This document shows positions 53,804 to 62,800 of a stretch of DNA of 64,000 bases, in pieces. Each line of letters begins with the position of its first letter. Position 1 is the stretch's first letter. The notes below the pieces were generated by a model. The model did not search any database. It saw only the letters and a list, made by a program, of their open reading frames with translations, and was not told where the DNA came from. The translations under genes were made by a program, and so were the position numbers. This stretch comes from Olleya sp. Bg11-27 (GTDB taxonomy: Bacteria > Bacteroidota > Bacteroidia > Flavobacteriales > Flavobacteriaceae): contig NZ_CP025117.1 in NCBI RefSeq assembly GCF_002831645.1, forward strand, positions 248,001 to 312,000, given 5' to 3'.

Positions 53804-55828
53804 CTAGTTTTCTAATATCGGAACGCTAATTGTTATTTTAGTTCCTTTACTTATTATACTATCAATAATTAATTTTCCATTTATCTCTTGCATTCTTGAA
53901 TCTATATTTTTTAGACCAATTCCTTTTTTGGCTTTTTGTAAATCAAACCCTTCTCCATTATCTGAAACGCTTAAAATTAGATTATTATTATCATTTAAAT
54001 GAAATGAAATATCAACCACTGTTGCCTTTGCGTGCTTATAAGTGTTTTGCATGGTTTCCTGTAAAATCCGATAAACATGAATCTTAATCTTATTATCTAG
54101 CGCATCCCAATTAATGCCCTCCTGAATATCAAGCTTGTAGGAAATATCATAAGCAGTCATTTGCGAGTCTACTAAAGTTTTTACAATGTCTAAATACCCT
54201 GATTTTCCAATAAAATCAGAATTTAACTCATGTGAAACTTTTCTTATTTCTTCTTCTATATTTTTAAGCTCTGTGATATAAACACTTCGTTTTTGGGTCG
54301 CTTCTATCGTTGTACTTAAATTAAGACCATCTAAACTCAAACGCACACCAAAGAGTTTCCCTAATATACCATCATGTATATCTTTTGAAATTCTATTTTT
54401 TTCAAGACTCCTAGCTTCATCAATTTTATCTTGCTGAGACAACATAAGGTTATAAATTTCTTCATTAGTTTTTTGTTGTTGTCTTTCAAATAATAATTCT
54501 TTATTTTTTTCACGTTGTGTTTTAATAACATATAAAAAAAACAAAACCCCTAACAAACCTATTGAAATAATAATCAACCATAGTCGCTGCCTAGACATTT
54601 GTTGATTTTCTTCTTTAATTTCTGCCGTTTCAAAATCAATTTTCATAAACTTATTCCGAACTGCTCGTTCAGCCAAAAGCAAACTATCGTTAAGTTTAAT
54701 ATATTCAAAAAGATATTCTTTAGAGGGTTCTCCTTTTTCAATTTTAGATCTCTGAAGGAGCGCTTTCAAAATAGTTTTATAATCTTTCAAATCTTTCCCT
54801 GAATTATATGCTATTGCAGAATAATAAGCTGCCGAATCTAATTGATTGGTAGATTGGAAATAGGCAGAAAAATTTAAACTCACGGTCATCTTTATATTTT
54901 TATCCAAAATTGAATCACTTAAATTAAAAGCTTGCCTATACAATTTTTCGATTTTTTTATTCGAATCTTTTCCTCTCAAAAACATTGAATATGCTAAGTC
55001 ATTAATGACGTAAGCGTAAGACGAAGGATCTTTACTACGTAATCTATTATCTTGAAGAATATTGTTATATTTCTCTATTGCATTATTGTAATCCTTTTTT
55101 TTACGATAGGTTGAAGCAATATTAATCTTGGAATATATTTGATTAAAGAAATTAATATTAATATCCGTAATGCCGCTATTATTTTTTAATGCCTTATTAT
55201 GATAATCAATAGAATTATCATATTGCTGCAATTCGCCAGATATAATTCCAAGGGTATTATATAAAGACCAAAGTGTATCTAAGTTATAATTATCTTTTGG
55301 CAATTTATCAAACAAGCTAATTGCCCTTATAACATTATTCTGAGCACCAATATAATCTCTTTCAGTTTCTTGGATATTCGCCATATTAACTAATACGGCC
55401 GCCTGATTTTTATGGTCATTTAATTTATCATAAAGTTTGACAGCATTATAATAATAATAATAAGCACTATCTGATTTATGATTTTGACTATACGAATAAC
55501 CTAAACAATAATTTGCATTGGCTATTGAAGCTGTATCACGAAGTTTTTTAGATAGAGAAAGGTTTTCAAAATTAATCAACTTTAAATCATTATAATTTTG
55601 ATTTAAAATATACAAGTACGATAACCTTTTTTTACTGACAAGTATCGTTGTATCTTGATTCGTTTCTATAGAAAATTTAATAGCTTTTTTCGCAAAACTA
55701 ATTTGCTCGGAAATAGTAAAATTATCATCTTTAGATAAAAGGCGATAATGATAAATTGAATCAGACGTTTGACTCAAACCTAAACTAGTAAATAGTATTA
55801 TTACTAATAATGGAAAATATTTCATCAA
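53804..55828 (-). CDS. TPR-sensor histidine kinase (HisKA_3 type)
   Basis: The 674-residue protein has a signal peptide (1-19), five to seven TPR repeats (about 95-370) facing the periplasm, one helix (~415-435) and a cytosolic NarX-type kinase part. The phosphoacceptor lies in EKNRISKDIHDGILGKLFG (~475-493), and the ATPase has ETMQNTYKHAKA, DNGEGFD and KKGIGLKNI. This TPR-kinase plan is common in Bacteroidota, where the TPR domain is thought to sense a peptide or protein. Five secreted-peptide genes lie just upstream. Confidence 0.87.
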   Translation of the reverse strand: MMKYFPLLVIILFTSLGLSQTSDSIYHYRLLSKDDNFTISEQISFAKKAIKFSIETNQDTTILVSKKRLSYLYILNQNYNDLKLINFENLSLSKKLRDTASIANANYCLGYSYSQNHKSDSAYYYYYNAVKLYDKLNDHKNQAAVLVNMANIQETERDYIGAQNNVIRAISLFDKLPKDNYNLDTLWSLYNTLGIISGELQQYDNSIDYHNKALKNNSGITDININFFNQIYSKINIASTYRKKKDYNNAIEKYNNILQDNRLRSKDPSSYAYVINDLAYSMFLRGKDSNKKIEKLYRQAFNLSDSILDKNIKMTVSLNFSAYFQSTNQLDSAAYYSAIAYNSGKDLKDYKTILKALLQRSKIEKGEPSKEYLFEYIKLNDSLLLAERAVRNKFMKIDFETAEIKEENQQMSRQRLWLIIISIGLLGVLFFLYVIKTQREKNKELLFERQQQKTNEEIYNLMLSQQDKIDEARSLEKNRISKDIHDGILGKLFGVRLSLDGLNLSTTIEATQKRSVYITELKNIEEEIRKVSHELNSDFIGKSGYLDIVKTLVDSQMTAYDISYKLDIQEGINWDALDNKIKIHVYRILQETMQNTYKHAKATVVDISFHLNDNNNLILSVSDNGEGFDLQKAKKGIGLKNIDSRMQEINGKLIIDSIISKGTKITISVPILEN

Positions 55829-55876
55829 TCTGATAGAAAATTTTTGTTATTCTCAAATTTATAACAAAATAGATAA

Positions 55877-55927
55877 ATTCAAACAATTATGGCTCCCATA
55901 ATTTATGAGGGCCATAATTGTTTGAAT
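55877..55927 (-). repeat. Long hairpin between peptide array and kinase gene
   Basis: Arms 55877-55893 and 55911-55927 are a perfect 17-bp inverted repeat (ATTCAAACAATTATGGC and its complement), and the loop nearly continues the stem. It sits between the last peptide gene (stop at 55936) and the kinase start (55828). There is no good T run, so it may be a terminator-like, RNA-stability or protein-binding element. Confidence 0.6.
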
Positions 55928-55935
55928 AAATATGA

Positions 55936-56115
55936 TTATCCTTGAGAAGGGGCTTTATCTTTTTTAATACCACTAGTTGCTAACAACTTACTATCCGCCT
56001 GCTTTACTACTTCTTTTGAAAGTTTCTGGTTAAACTCAGAATTATCTAAAGCACTTACTCCTGTTAATAATACGATTGAACAAATAGCTACTAATGTAAT
56101 TTTTAGGGTTTTCAT
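55936..56115 (-). CDS. Small secreted peptide gene, copy 5 (divergent)
   Basis: The 59-residue protein has the same signal peptide as its four neighbours (MKTLKITLVAICSIVLLTGV, then SAL) and the same tail (LLATSGIKKDKAPSQG), but a different middle (NSEFNQKLSKEVVKQADSK instead of the ADKTNNKEVKQAEIK type). It is the member of the array nearest the kinase gene. Confidence 0.8.
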   Translation of the reverse strand: MKTLKITLVAICSIVLLTGVSALDNSEFNQKLSKEVVKQADSKLLATSGIKKDKAPSQG

Positions 56116-56184
56116 AATGATAAATTTTTAAGTGAAAATTGGAAAGGTTTAGTTAATCTTAAGAATACTAATTTTAAAAGTAGA

Positions 56185-56367
56185 TTATCCTTGAGAAGGG
56201 GCTTTATCTTTTTTAATACCGCTAGTTGCTAATAATTTAATCTCAGCTTGCTTTACTTCCTTATTATTCGTTTTGTCTGCAGTTGCTACCACAGTATTTA
56301 AAGCACTTACTCCTGTTAATAATACGATTGAACAAATAGCTACTAATGTAATTTTTAGGGTTTTCAT
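56185..56367 (-). CDS. Small secreted peptide gene, copy 4
   Basis: The 60-residue protein has a ~23-residue signal peptide (hydrophobic VAICSIVLLTGV) and a charged mature part of ~37 residues ending GIKKDKAPSQG. Identical at the protein level to copy 2 (56689-56871). No known family recognised; the start is a clear ATG. Confidence 0.8.
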   Translation of the reverse strand: MKTLKITLVAICSIVLLTGVSALNTVVATADKTNNKEVKQAEIKLLATSGIKKDKAPSQG

Positions 56368-56436
56368 AATGATAAATTTTTAAGTGAAAATTGGAAAGGT
56401 TTAGTTAATCTTAAGAATACTAATTTTAAAAGTAGA

Positions 56437-56619
56437 TTATCCTTGAGAAGGGGCTTTATCTTTTTTAATACCGCTAGTTGCTAATAATTTAATCTCAGCT
56501 TGCTTTACTTCCTTATTATTCGTTTTGTCTGCAGTTGCTACTGCAGTATTTAAAGCACTTACTCCTGTTAATAATACGATTGAACAAATGGCTACTAATG
56601 TAATTTTTAGGGTTTTCAT
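56437..56619 (-). CDS. Small secreted peptide gene, copy 3
   Basis: The 60-residue protein is identical to its neighbours except for Ala for Val at residue 26 (NTAVATA). Signal peptide and GIKKDKAPSQG tail are unchanged. Confidence 0.8.
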   Translation of the reverse strand: MKTLKITLVAICSIVLLTGVSALNTAVATADKTNNKEVKQAEIKLLATSGIKKDKAPSQG

Positions 56620-56688
56620 AATGATAAATTTTTAAGTGAAAATTGGAAAGGTTTAGTTAATCTTAAGAATACTAATTTTAAAAGTAGA

Positions 56689-56871
56689 TTATCCTTGAGA
56701 AGGGGCTTTATCTTTTTTAATACCGCTAGTTGCTAATAATTTAATCTCAGCTTGCTTTACTTCCTTATTATTCGTTTTGTCTGCAGTTGCTACCACAGTA
56801 TTTAAAGCACTTACTCCTGTTAATAATACGATTGAACAAATAGCTACTAATGTAATTTTTAGGGTTTTCAT
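56689..56871 (-). CDS. Small secreted peptide gene, copy 2
   Basis: The 60-residue protein is identical to copy 4 (NTVVATA). It is one of four near-identical units at exact 252-bp spacing. Confidence 0.8.
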   Translation of the reverse strand: MKTLKITLVAICSIVLLTGVSALNTVVATADKTNNKEVKQAEIKLLATSGIKKDKAPSQG

Positions 56872-56940
56872 AATGATAAATTTTTAAGTGAAAATTGGAA
56901 AGGTTTAGTTAATCTTAGGAATATTAATTTTAAAAGTAGA

Positions 56941-57123
56941 TTATCCTTGAGAAGGTGCTTTATCTTTTTTAATACCGCTAGTTGCTAATAGTTTTATCTC
57001 AGCTTGCTTTACTTCCTTATTATTCGTTTTATCTGCAGTTGGTACTGCAGTATTTAAAGCACTTACTCCTGTTAATAATACGATTGAACAAATGGCTACT
57101 AATGTAATTTTTAGGGTTTTCAT
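56941..57123 (-). CDS. Small secreted peptide gene, copy 1 (promoter-proximal)
   Basis: The 60-residue protein differs from copy 3 only by Pro for Ala at residue 28 (NTAVPTA). It is the first unit of the array. A TAAATTTG box (minus strand, 57184-57177) with TTTG 22 bp upstream is the only clear promoter, so the array is probably one transcript read from here. Confidence 0.8.
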   Translation of the reverse strand: MKTLKITLVAICSIVLLTGVSALNTAVPTADKTNNKEVKQAEIKLLATSGIKKDKAPSQG

Positions 57124-57176
57124 AATATAGATTATTTATAGTTAATTATTAAGTTATACTCGAAACTTAGGTCTTG

Positions 57177-57214
57177 CAAATTTAAGAAAATAACACTAAA
57201 ATACTACAAATCAA
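57177..57214 (-). promoter_or_regulatory. Promoter of the peptide array
   Basis: Minus strand TTTG, 22 bp, TAAATTTG (57184-57177): exact Bacteroidota -7 box with a -33 element at acceptable distance. The leader to the first peptide ATG is about 45 nt. Confidence 0.6.
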
Positions 57215-57501
57215 ATATTTACATCGTGCATTATTCAATAAATAATTTAATAGCTTTAATATGAAGATAAAATTAGAGGAAATTTTTAAAGCCAGATGAC
57301 AGTCTCATTTCGAAAAGGAAATATACTAAATTACTCGGCGTAAAGCAAATAAGACAGACCAAGTGTCTGTAAACAAAAAAGCATCCCAATTTTCTATAAG
57401 AAAAAAGGAAAGCTTTCCATCGGTTCAAGCTATTAACTAGCTTTCTACCAGTTTGATGGACTACTACATCCATCAAAACAACACAACTAAATTTTATTGC
57501 G

Positions 57502-57530
57502 AAAAAAAGCTCCGATAAATCGGAGCTTTT
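57502..57530 (-). terminator. Terminator after tRNA-Asp
   Basis: On the minus strand AAGCTCCGA-TTTA-TCGGAGCTT is a perfect stem followed by T7. It lies about 12 nt beyond the tRNA 3' end. Confidence 0.88.
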
Positions 57531-57541
57531 AGCAATTTTTG

Positions 57542-57615
57542 CGGTCTGGACGGGATTCGAACCCGCGACCTTCGCCGTGACAGGGCGACATTCTAACCAG
57601 CTGAACTACCAGACC
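57542..57615 (-). tRNA. tRNA-Asp (GTC)
   Basis: The minus strand gives a 74-nt cloverleaf: acceptor GGTCTGG / CCAGACC with discriminator G, D-arm TTCAGCTGGTTAGAA, anticodon arm with CCTGTCACG (anticodon GTC) and T-arm GGGTTCGAATCCC. The 3' CCA is not encoded. Identity follows from the anticodon. Confidence 0.95.
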
Positions 57616-57691
57616 GTTGCGTTATTGCGAGTGCAAAGATAGTCTTCTTTATGGATGTACCAAACTTTTTTACACTTTTTTTTCATTTTTT

Positions 57692-58621
57692 TTAAATAAA
57701 TTTTTCTCGAGCCACCATATAGCCCGTTAAAACAGCATCAAACGATTGGTTAACATCGGCTTCAACGTACTTAATCTTATACTGTAAACATTTCATTTTC
57801 AGCTCTTCAAAATAACCAAACACTGCTTTTTCATAATTTTCTTTGACCTGATCTGCATATAAGTTCACAAAATCACCAGTTTCAATATCAATAAATCTTT
57901 TTGGCTTATTATTAAAATTAAAGTTCATTTCTTTCGATTTATCATAAACATGAAACAAAACAACCTCATGTTTATTATGTTTTAAATGTCGTAATGCTTC
58001 AAATAATTTAACCTCATCTGTGGTCGTTTGAAACATATCGGTAAAAACAAAGATTAAAGAGCGCCTGTGAATCTTTTCTGCAATCTCATGCAAATAGGCG
58101 TAAGTCTCCGTTTGCTTGCTTACAGGCTTTGATTTGACCGCCTGCTCCAATTGATGGATCAACATCTGATGGTGACGTTCACTTCCTTTCTCAGGAGCGT
58201 AAAAATCGTACTTATCACTATATATACTTAATCCTACTGCATCACGTTGCTTTTTTAATATATGCATTAAGGACGCAGAGGCTAAAGCCGAAAAAGCAAT
58301 CTTATTTAAATTATCAATGGAAAAACTATCTTGTTCTGGATAGTGCATAGAACTACTGTTATCTAAAATAATATGACAACGCAAATTAGTTTCATCATCA
58401 TAACGCTTAGTATACAGCTTATCAGTTTTAGCAAACAGCTTCCAATCAATATGACGTGTACTTTCTCCCTGATTGTAGATTTTATGCTCTGCAAACTCTG
58501 CAGAGAAGCCATGAAACGGACTTTTGTGCATCCCAGATATAAAACCCTCAACCACTTGCTTAGCTAAGTGTTCGAGGTTTTTAAATCCGCCTGCTTTATT
58601 AAGTTCGTCTTGTAACTTCAT
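57692..58621 (-). CDS. DUF58 / vWA-like protein
   Basis: The 309-residue cytosolic protein has the DUF58 signature around residue 50-70 (NQGESTRHIDWKLFAKTDKL) and a vWA-like metal site LDNSSSM (DxSxS) near 92-97. DUF58 proteins often work with MoxR ATPases in chaperone-like complexes, but no MoxR gene is in the window. Its ATG overlaps the end of the ClpP gene by 1 bp, so the two are coupled. Confidence 0.83.
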   Translation of the reverse strand: MKLQDELNKAGGFKNLEHLAKQVVEGFISGMHKSPFHGFSAEFAEHKIYNQGESTRHIDWKLFAKTDKLYTKRYDDETNLRCHIILDNSSSMHYPEQDSFSIDNLNKIAFSALASASLMHILKKQRDAVGLSIYSDKYDFYAPEKGSERHHQMLIHQLEQAVKSKPVSKQTETYAYLHEIAEKIHRRSLIFVFTDMFQTTTDEVKLFEALRHLKHNKHEVVLFHVYDKSKEMNFNFNNKPKRFIDIETGDFVNLYADQVKENYEKAVFGYFEELKMKCLQYKIKYVEADVNQSFDAVLTGYMVAREKFI

Positions 58622-59166
58622 TACTCTGCTATACCATCAACAATACCGTAAGCTAAGCTTTCATCTGCACCCATCCAATGGTCACGATTAAAATCTTTCA
58701 TTACTTTCTCATAGGTCTGTCCACAGTTATCTGCTAAGATATGCGCACTTAACTCTTTAGTTTTTACAATTTCTTGAGCTGTAATCTCAATATCACTAGC
58801 CTGTCCACGTGCACCTCCACTTGGCTGGTGAATCATAACTCTTGCATGCGGTTGGATAAAACGTTTCCCTTTAGCTCCAACAGATAACAAAATAGACCCC
58901 ATAGATGCAGCTAAACCTGTACAAACAGTAGACACATCACTTTTCAGTCCTTTAATACAGTCATACATTGCAAATCCAGAAGTTACATATCCACCTGGAC
59001 TATTAATATACAATGTAATATCCTTAGTCTCTAAGCTATCTAAATATAACAATCTATCTATGACATGCTTTGCCGTTTTATCATCAACTGCTCCCCAAAG
59101 AAATACTTTACGTTCTTCTAACAATTTTGCATCAATTGCATCTTGTACTTTTATTGTTTTACTCAT
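58621..59166 (-). CDS. ClpP-family serine protease, short paralogue
   Basis: The 181-residue protein has the ClpP triad: Ser in GLAASMGS (~86), His in VMIHQPSGGARG (~111) and Asp late in KDFNRDHWMGADE (~160). At 181 residues it is shorter than the usual ~195-225-residue ClpP and lacks the usual N-terminal axial-loop part. It is likely a second ClpP, not the main one encoded with clpX. It is coupled to DUF58. Confidence 0.8.
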   Translation of the reverse strand: MSKTIKVQDAIDAKLLEERKVFLWGAVDDKTAKHVIDRLLYLDSLETKDITLYINSPGGYVTSGFAMYDCIKGLKSDVSTVCTGLAASMGSILLSVGAKGKRFIQPHARVMIHQPSGGARGQASDIEITAQEIVKTKELSAHILADNCGQTYEKVMKDFNRDHWMGADESLAYGIVDGIAE

Positions 59167-59318
59167 TTTCTATTTTTTTGTTCGTTTAAACTTTATCTAT
59201 TTTCAAAATTACTTCTAAAAGAAAGAAAGAACCTCCTTAATACTAAAGACACTCTTCTTATTATAAAAGCCATTTTGTAAATGTACTTTTAAAATAATTA
59301 TTTCTAGTGTCCTCTAAA

Positions 59319-59352
59319 AATAAAAAAGGTTTGCCATTACAGCAAACCTTTT
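59319..59352 (-). terminator. Terminator after trxA
   Basis: On the minus strand AAAAGGTTTGC-TGTAATG-GCAAACCTTTT forms a perfect 11-bp stem followed by more T. It lies about 25 nt beyond the thioredoxin stop codon. Confidence 0.88.
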
Positions 59353-59375
59353 ATCAATACTTTAATAAAATTGAC

Positions 59376-59693
59376 CTATAATAAAGCGTCTAATGCTTCA
59401 GAATAAGCTGTTTTTGGTGCTACACCTACTTGACGTCCTACTACTTCACCATTTTGAAATACTAAAACCGTTGGGATGTTACGTACACCATATTTTGCTG
59501 CAAATTCTTGATTTGCGTCTACATCTACTTTACCTACAATAGCTTTACCTTCATATTCAGTACTTAGCTCATCAATGATTGGTCCAACCATACGACAAGG
59601 TCCACACCAAGCTGCCCAAAAGTCAACGACTACTGGCTTATCGCTTTTTAATACTGTTTCTTCGAAGTTTGCATCTGTGATTTCTAATGCCAT
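59376..59693 (-). CDS. trxA: Thioredoxin
   Basis: The 105-residue cytosolic protein has the canonical active site VVDFWAAWCGPCRMVGP and cis-Pro loop VRNIPTVLVF. It is the general disulfide reductant; length is standard. It is monocistronic, with its own terminator. Confidence 0.95.
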   Translation of the reverse strand: MALEITDANFEETVLKSDKPVVVDFWAAWCGPCRMVGPIIDELSTEYEGKAIVGKVDVDANQEFAAKYGVRNIPTVLVFQNGEVVGRQVGVAPKTAYSEALDALL

Positions 59694-59890
59694 AATATTA
59701 TGTTTTAATTGTGTTTTACTACGTGTTAATATGCAATATTAGTCAAAAATTATGCGAAAGCTTACAACCTAACAATTTGTTTTACCTATTGTAGCATTGG
59801 TTTGCTTTATCCCTTTTACAGGGAATGAACGCCAGAGCCCTACTATTTTCAACATCTTACAGAATAAAGGAAGATGCTAACAACTTGCTT

Positions 59891-62800
59891 TTATTGATTA
59901 ATCAAGTAATGAATCTGTTGCTCTTGCAACTCATTCAGCAACTCATTAGTCACTTGTATTTTTTGCTTTCGACTAATCATTGTTAATTTAATTTTATCCC
60001 GGTTATCGTACACTAAAAAGTTAAGCGCATGATTACCTGGATGCATCGAAATTAATTCTTTTAAAAATCTAATTTTTTCAGCTTCAAGCTCCTTAATATT
60101 TAACTGTATAGATATTTTTCTAACATTTTTCTCCATGACATCATGTAATAACTGGAAGCTATTAAACTGTAATCTTGGATCACTCTTTTTACCAGTATCA
60201 CGATTAACCCAACCTTCTCTAACAAAAGCCTTAACGTGTACAAATGTGTTTTGCAATAAAAACGGACGGTGTTTTAGATACTCTTCTCCAAAGACTCTAA
60301 ACTCAAACGTATCGGTATAATCTTCAATGGTAAACATTGCCCAACCTTTACCTTGTTTACTAACACGATGTTGTACATCTGTAACAACACCTCCAAAAGT
60401 AATTTCTTTATTAACGTGAGCGCTTAAGTCATTAAAATCCGAAATTGTTCCATTACAAAACGATTTCATTTCTGTCCTAAAGTCATCTAAAGGATGCCCT
60501 GAAATATAAACCCCAACGACCTCCCGTTCTCGAGATAGTTTTTCCATGGTTCCCCAAGTTTCACATTCAGGAATCACAGGTTCTTCGATCTGCACATCAC
60601 TATCACCACCAAACATGCTGACTTGTGCAGAATTTTCATTTTCTTGATGTTTAGCTCCGTATTTTATCGCCTTTTCTAAAAAGGTTAATTCGCTTCCATC
60701 TTTAAAAAAGTATTGCGCACGATGTGTATCTCCTAGCTCATCAAACCCACCAGCTAATGCCAAGTTTTCAAATGCCTTTTTGTTAGCTGCACGTAAATCA
60801 ATACGTTTCGCTAAATCAAATATAGAGGTAAAAGGTCCGTCCTCATCTCTATTATTAACAATAGTCATTACAGCGCCATGTCCAACCCCTTTTATAGCTC
60901 CCATACCAAAACGCACCGCATTATCCTTGTTTACAGAAAATTTATAATAAGATTCATTAACGTCTGGACCAAGTACTGGAAGCTTCATACGCTTACACTC
61001 GTCCATAAAAAACGTCACCTGCTTAATGTCATTCATGTTATTAGACAATACCGCAGCCATATATTCGGCTGGATAATGTGCTTTTAAATACGCCGTTTGA
61101 TAAGCAATCCATGCATAACACGTCGAGTGCGATTTGTTAAAGGCGTAACTAGCAAAAGCTTCCCAATCCTTCCAAATTTTCTCAAGCTTTTTAGCATCAT
61201 GCCCTTTAGCACTAGCCTGCTCGATAAATTTTGGTTTCATTTTATCCAAAACCGCAATTTGCTTCTTACCCATGGCCTTACGCAGGACATCGGCTTCACC
61301 CTTTGTAAAATCTGCTAAAGACTGAGACAGCAGCATTACTTGCTCTTGATATACTGTAATTCCGTACGTTTCTTTTAAGTACTCTTCCATTGCTGGTAAA
61401 TCGTACTCAATATCCTCATCACCATGCTTTCTACGTACAAAGCTTGGTATGTATTCCATTGGACCAGGTCTGTACAATGCATTCATGGCAATTAAATCGT
61501 CAAAAACGGTAGGTTTAAGATCTTTTAAATGCTTCTGCATTCCAGGAGATTCATATTGAAATACCCCAACCGTTTCTCCACGTTGAAACAACTCGTAAGT
61601 CTTTTCATCATCCAGAGGAAAACTATCTGGATCTAATAATATATCATGTTTAGCTTTAACTAATTTTACGGTATCTTTAATAAGCGTTAGCGTTTTAAGC
61701 CCCAAGAAATCCATCTTTAACAGTCCAGCATCCTCTACTACAGAGTTATCAAACTGTGTGACATACAAGTCTGAATCTTTTGCCAAAGCCACTGGCACGA
61801 ACTTAGTAATATCATCTGGAGTAATAATTACACCACAGGCATGTATCCCTGTGTTTCGAACAGACCCTTCTAATGATCGTGCAATATTTACGGTTTCGGC
61901 AGATAAATCATTTCCATCCGAAATATTTAAAAGCTCGTTAATTTTTTCTAAATCTTCCGCTCTAAACTTTTGCCCTAATTCTTTTTCGGTTAAACCGAAA
62001 ATCTTGCCAAGCTTGGACATTGTAGGAATCAGTTTTGCAATCCTATCCGCATCAAATAAAGGTAAATCTAGGACACGCGCTGTATCTCTAATCGAAGACT
62101 TTGCAGCCATCGTACCGTAAGTAATAATCTGGGCTACTTGACTACTTCCATACTTTTCGATAACGTAATCCATTACACGAGATCGTCCTTCGTCATCAAA
62201 ATCAATATCAATATCGGGCATACTTACACGATCCGGATTCAGGAAACGCTCAAAAAGTAAGTTATACAATAACGGATCAATATTAGTAATCCATAAACAG
62301 TAAGCAACTACAGATCCTGCTGCCGATCCACGTCCTGGACCTACAGAAACGTCCATTTTTCTGGCTTCCCGAATAAAATCCTCTACAATCAAGAAATACC
62401 CAGGATACCCAGTTTTCTCAATAACGCTTAGCTCAAAATCTAGTCTTTCAATAACAACATCGGACAACTCTTCTCCGTATCGCTTTTTAGCACCAACATA
62501 CGTTAAGTGCCTTAAAAGCGCATTTTCCCCTCGTTTTCCACCATCAATTTTATCCTCTTCACTAGCAAACTGTTCCGGAATATCAAACGCAGGCAATAAT
62601 ACATCCCTAGCTAATTGATACCCTTCAATTTTATCGACCACTTCTTGAATATTGGAAATGGATTCCGGCACATCCTTAAACAAGCTTTTCATCTGGTCTC
62701 CAGACTTAAAGTAGTATTCTTGGTTAGGTAATCCATAACGGTATCCCCTACCACGACCAATTGGTGTGGCTTGTTTTTCACCATCTTTTACACACAATAA

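Larger units (their letters stand above)
55936..57123 (-). repeat. Tandem array of five ~250-bp units, each a small peptide gene
   Basis: Units start (stop codons) at 55936, 56185, 56437, 56689 and 56941. The last four are exactly 252 bp apart and nearly identical, intergenic part included; the first is a diverged copy 249 bp away. Copies at 56185 and 56689 share NTVVATA, and those at 56437 and 56941 share NTAV, which points to duplication of a two-unit block by unequal recombination. Confidence 0.9.
57124..57541. other. Intergenic region upstream of the peptide array
   Basis: This 418-bp gap holds the array promoter (57177-57184), a hairpin TTTGATGGA / TCCATCAAA near 57450-57476 and the tRNA-Asp terminator (57502-57530). 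A 67-residue minus-strand frame (57273-57476) looks like chance: aromatic/Cys-rich, no promoter, overlaps the hairpin. A small RNA is possible but I have no positive match. Confidence 0.5.

Noticed and set aside
55936-57123. CRISPR array
   Set aside because: The repeats are ~250 bp long, each contains a complete small reading frame, and there are no variable spacers or cas genes.
57273-57476. 67-residue protein on the minus strand
   Set aside because: Aromatic and Cys-rich composition without a promoter or family motif, overlapping a hairpin; probably a chance frame.
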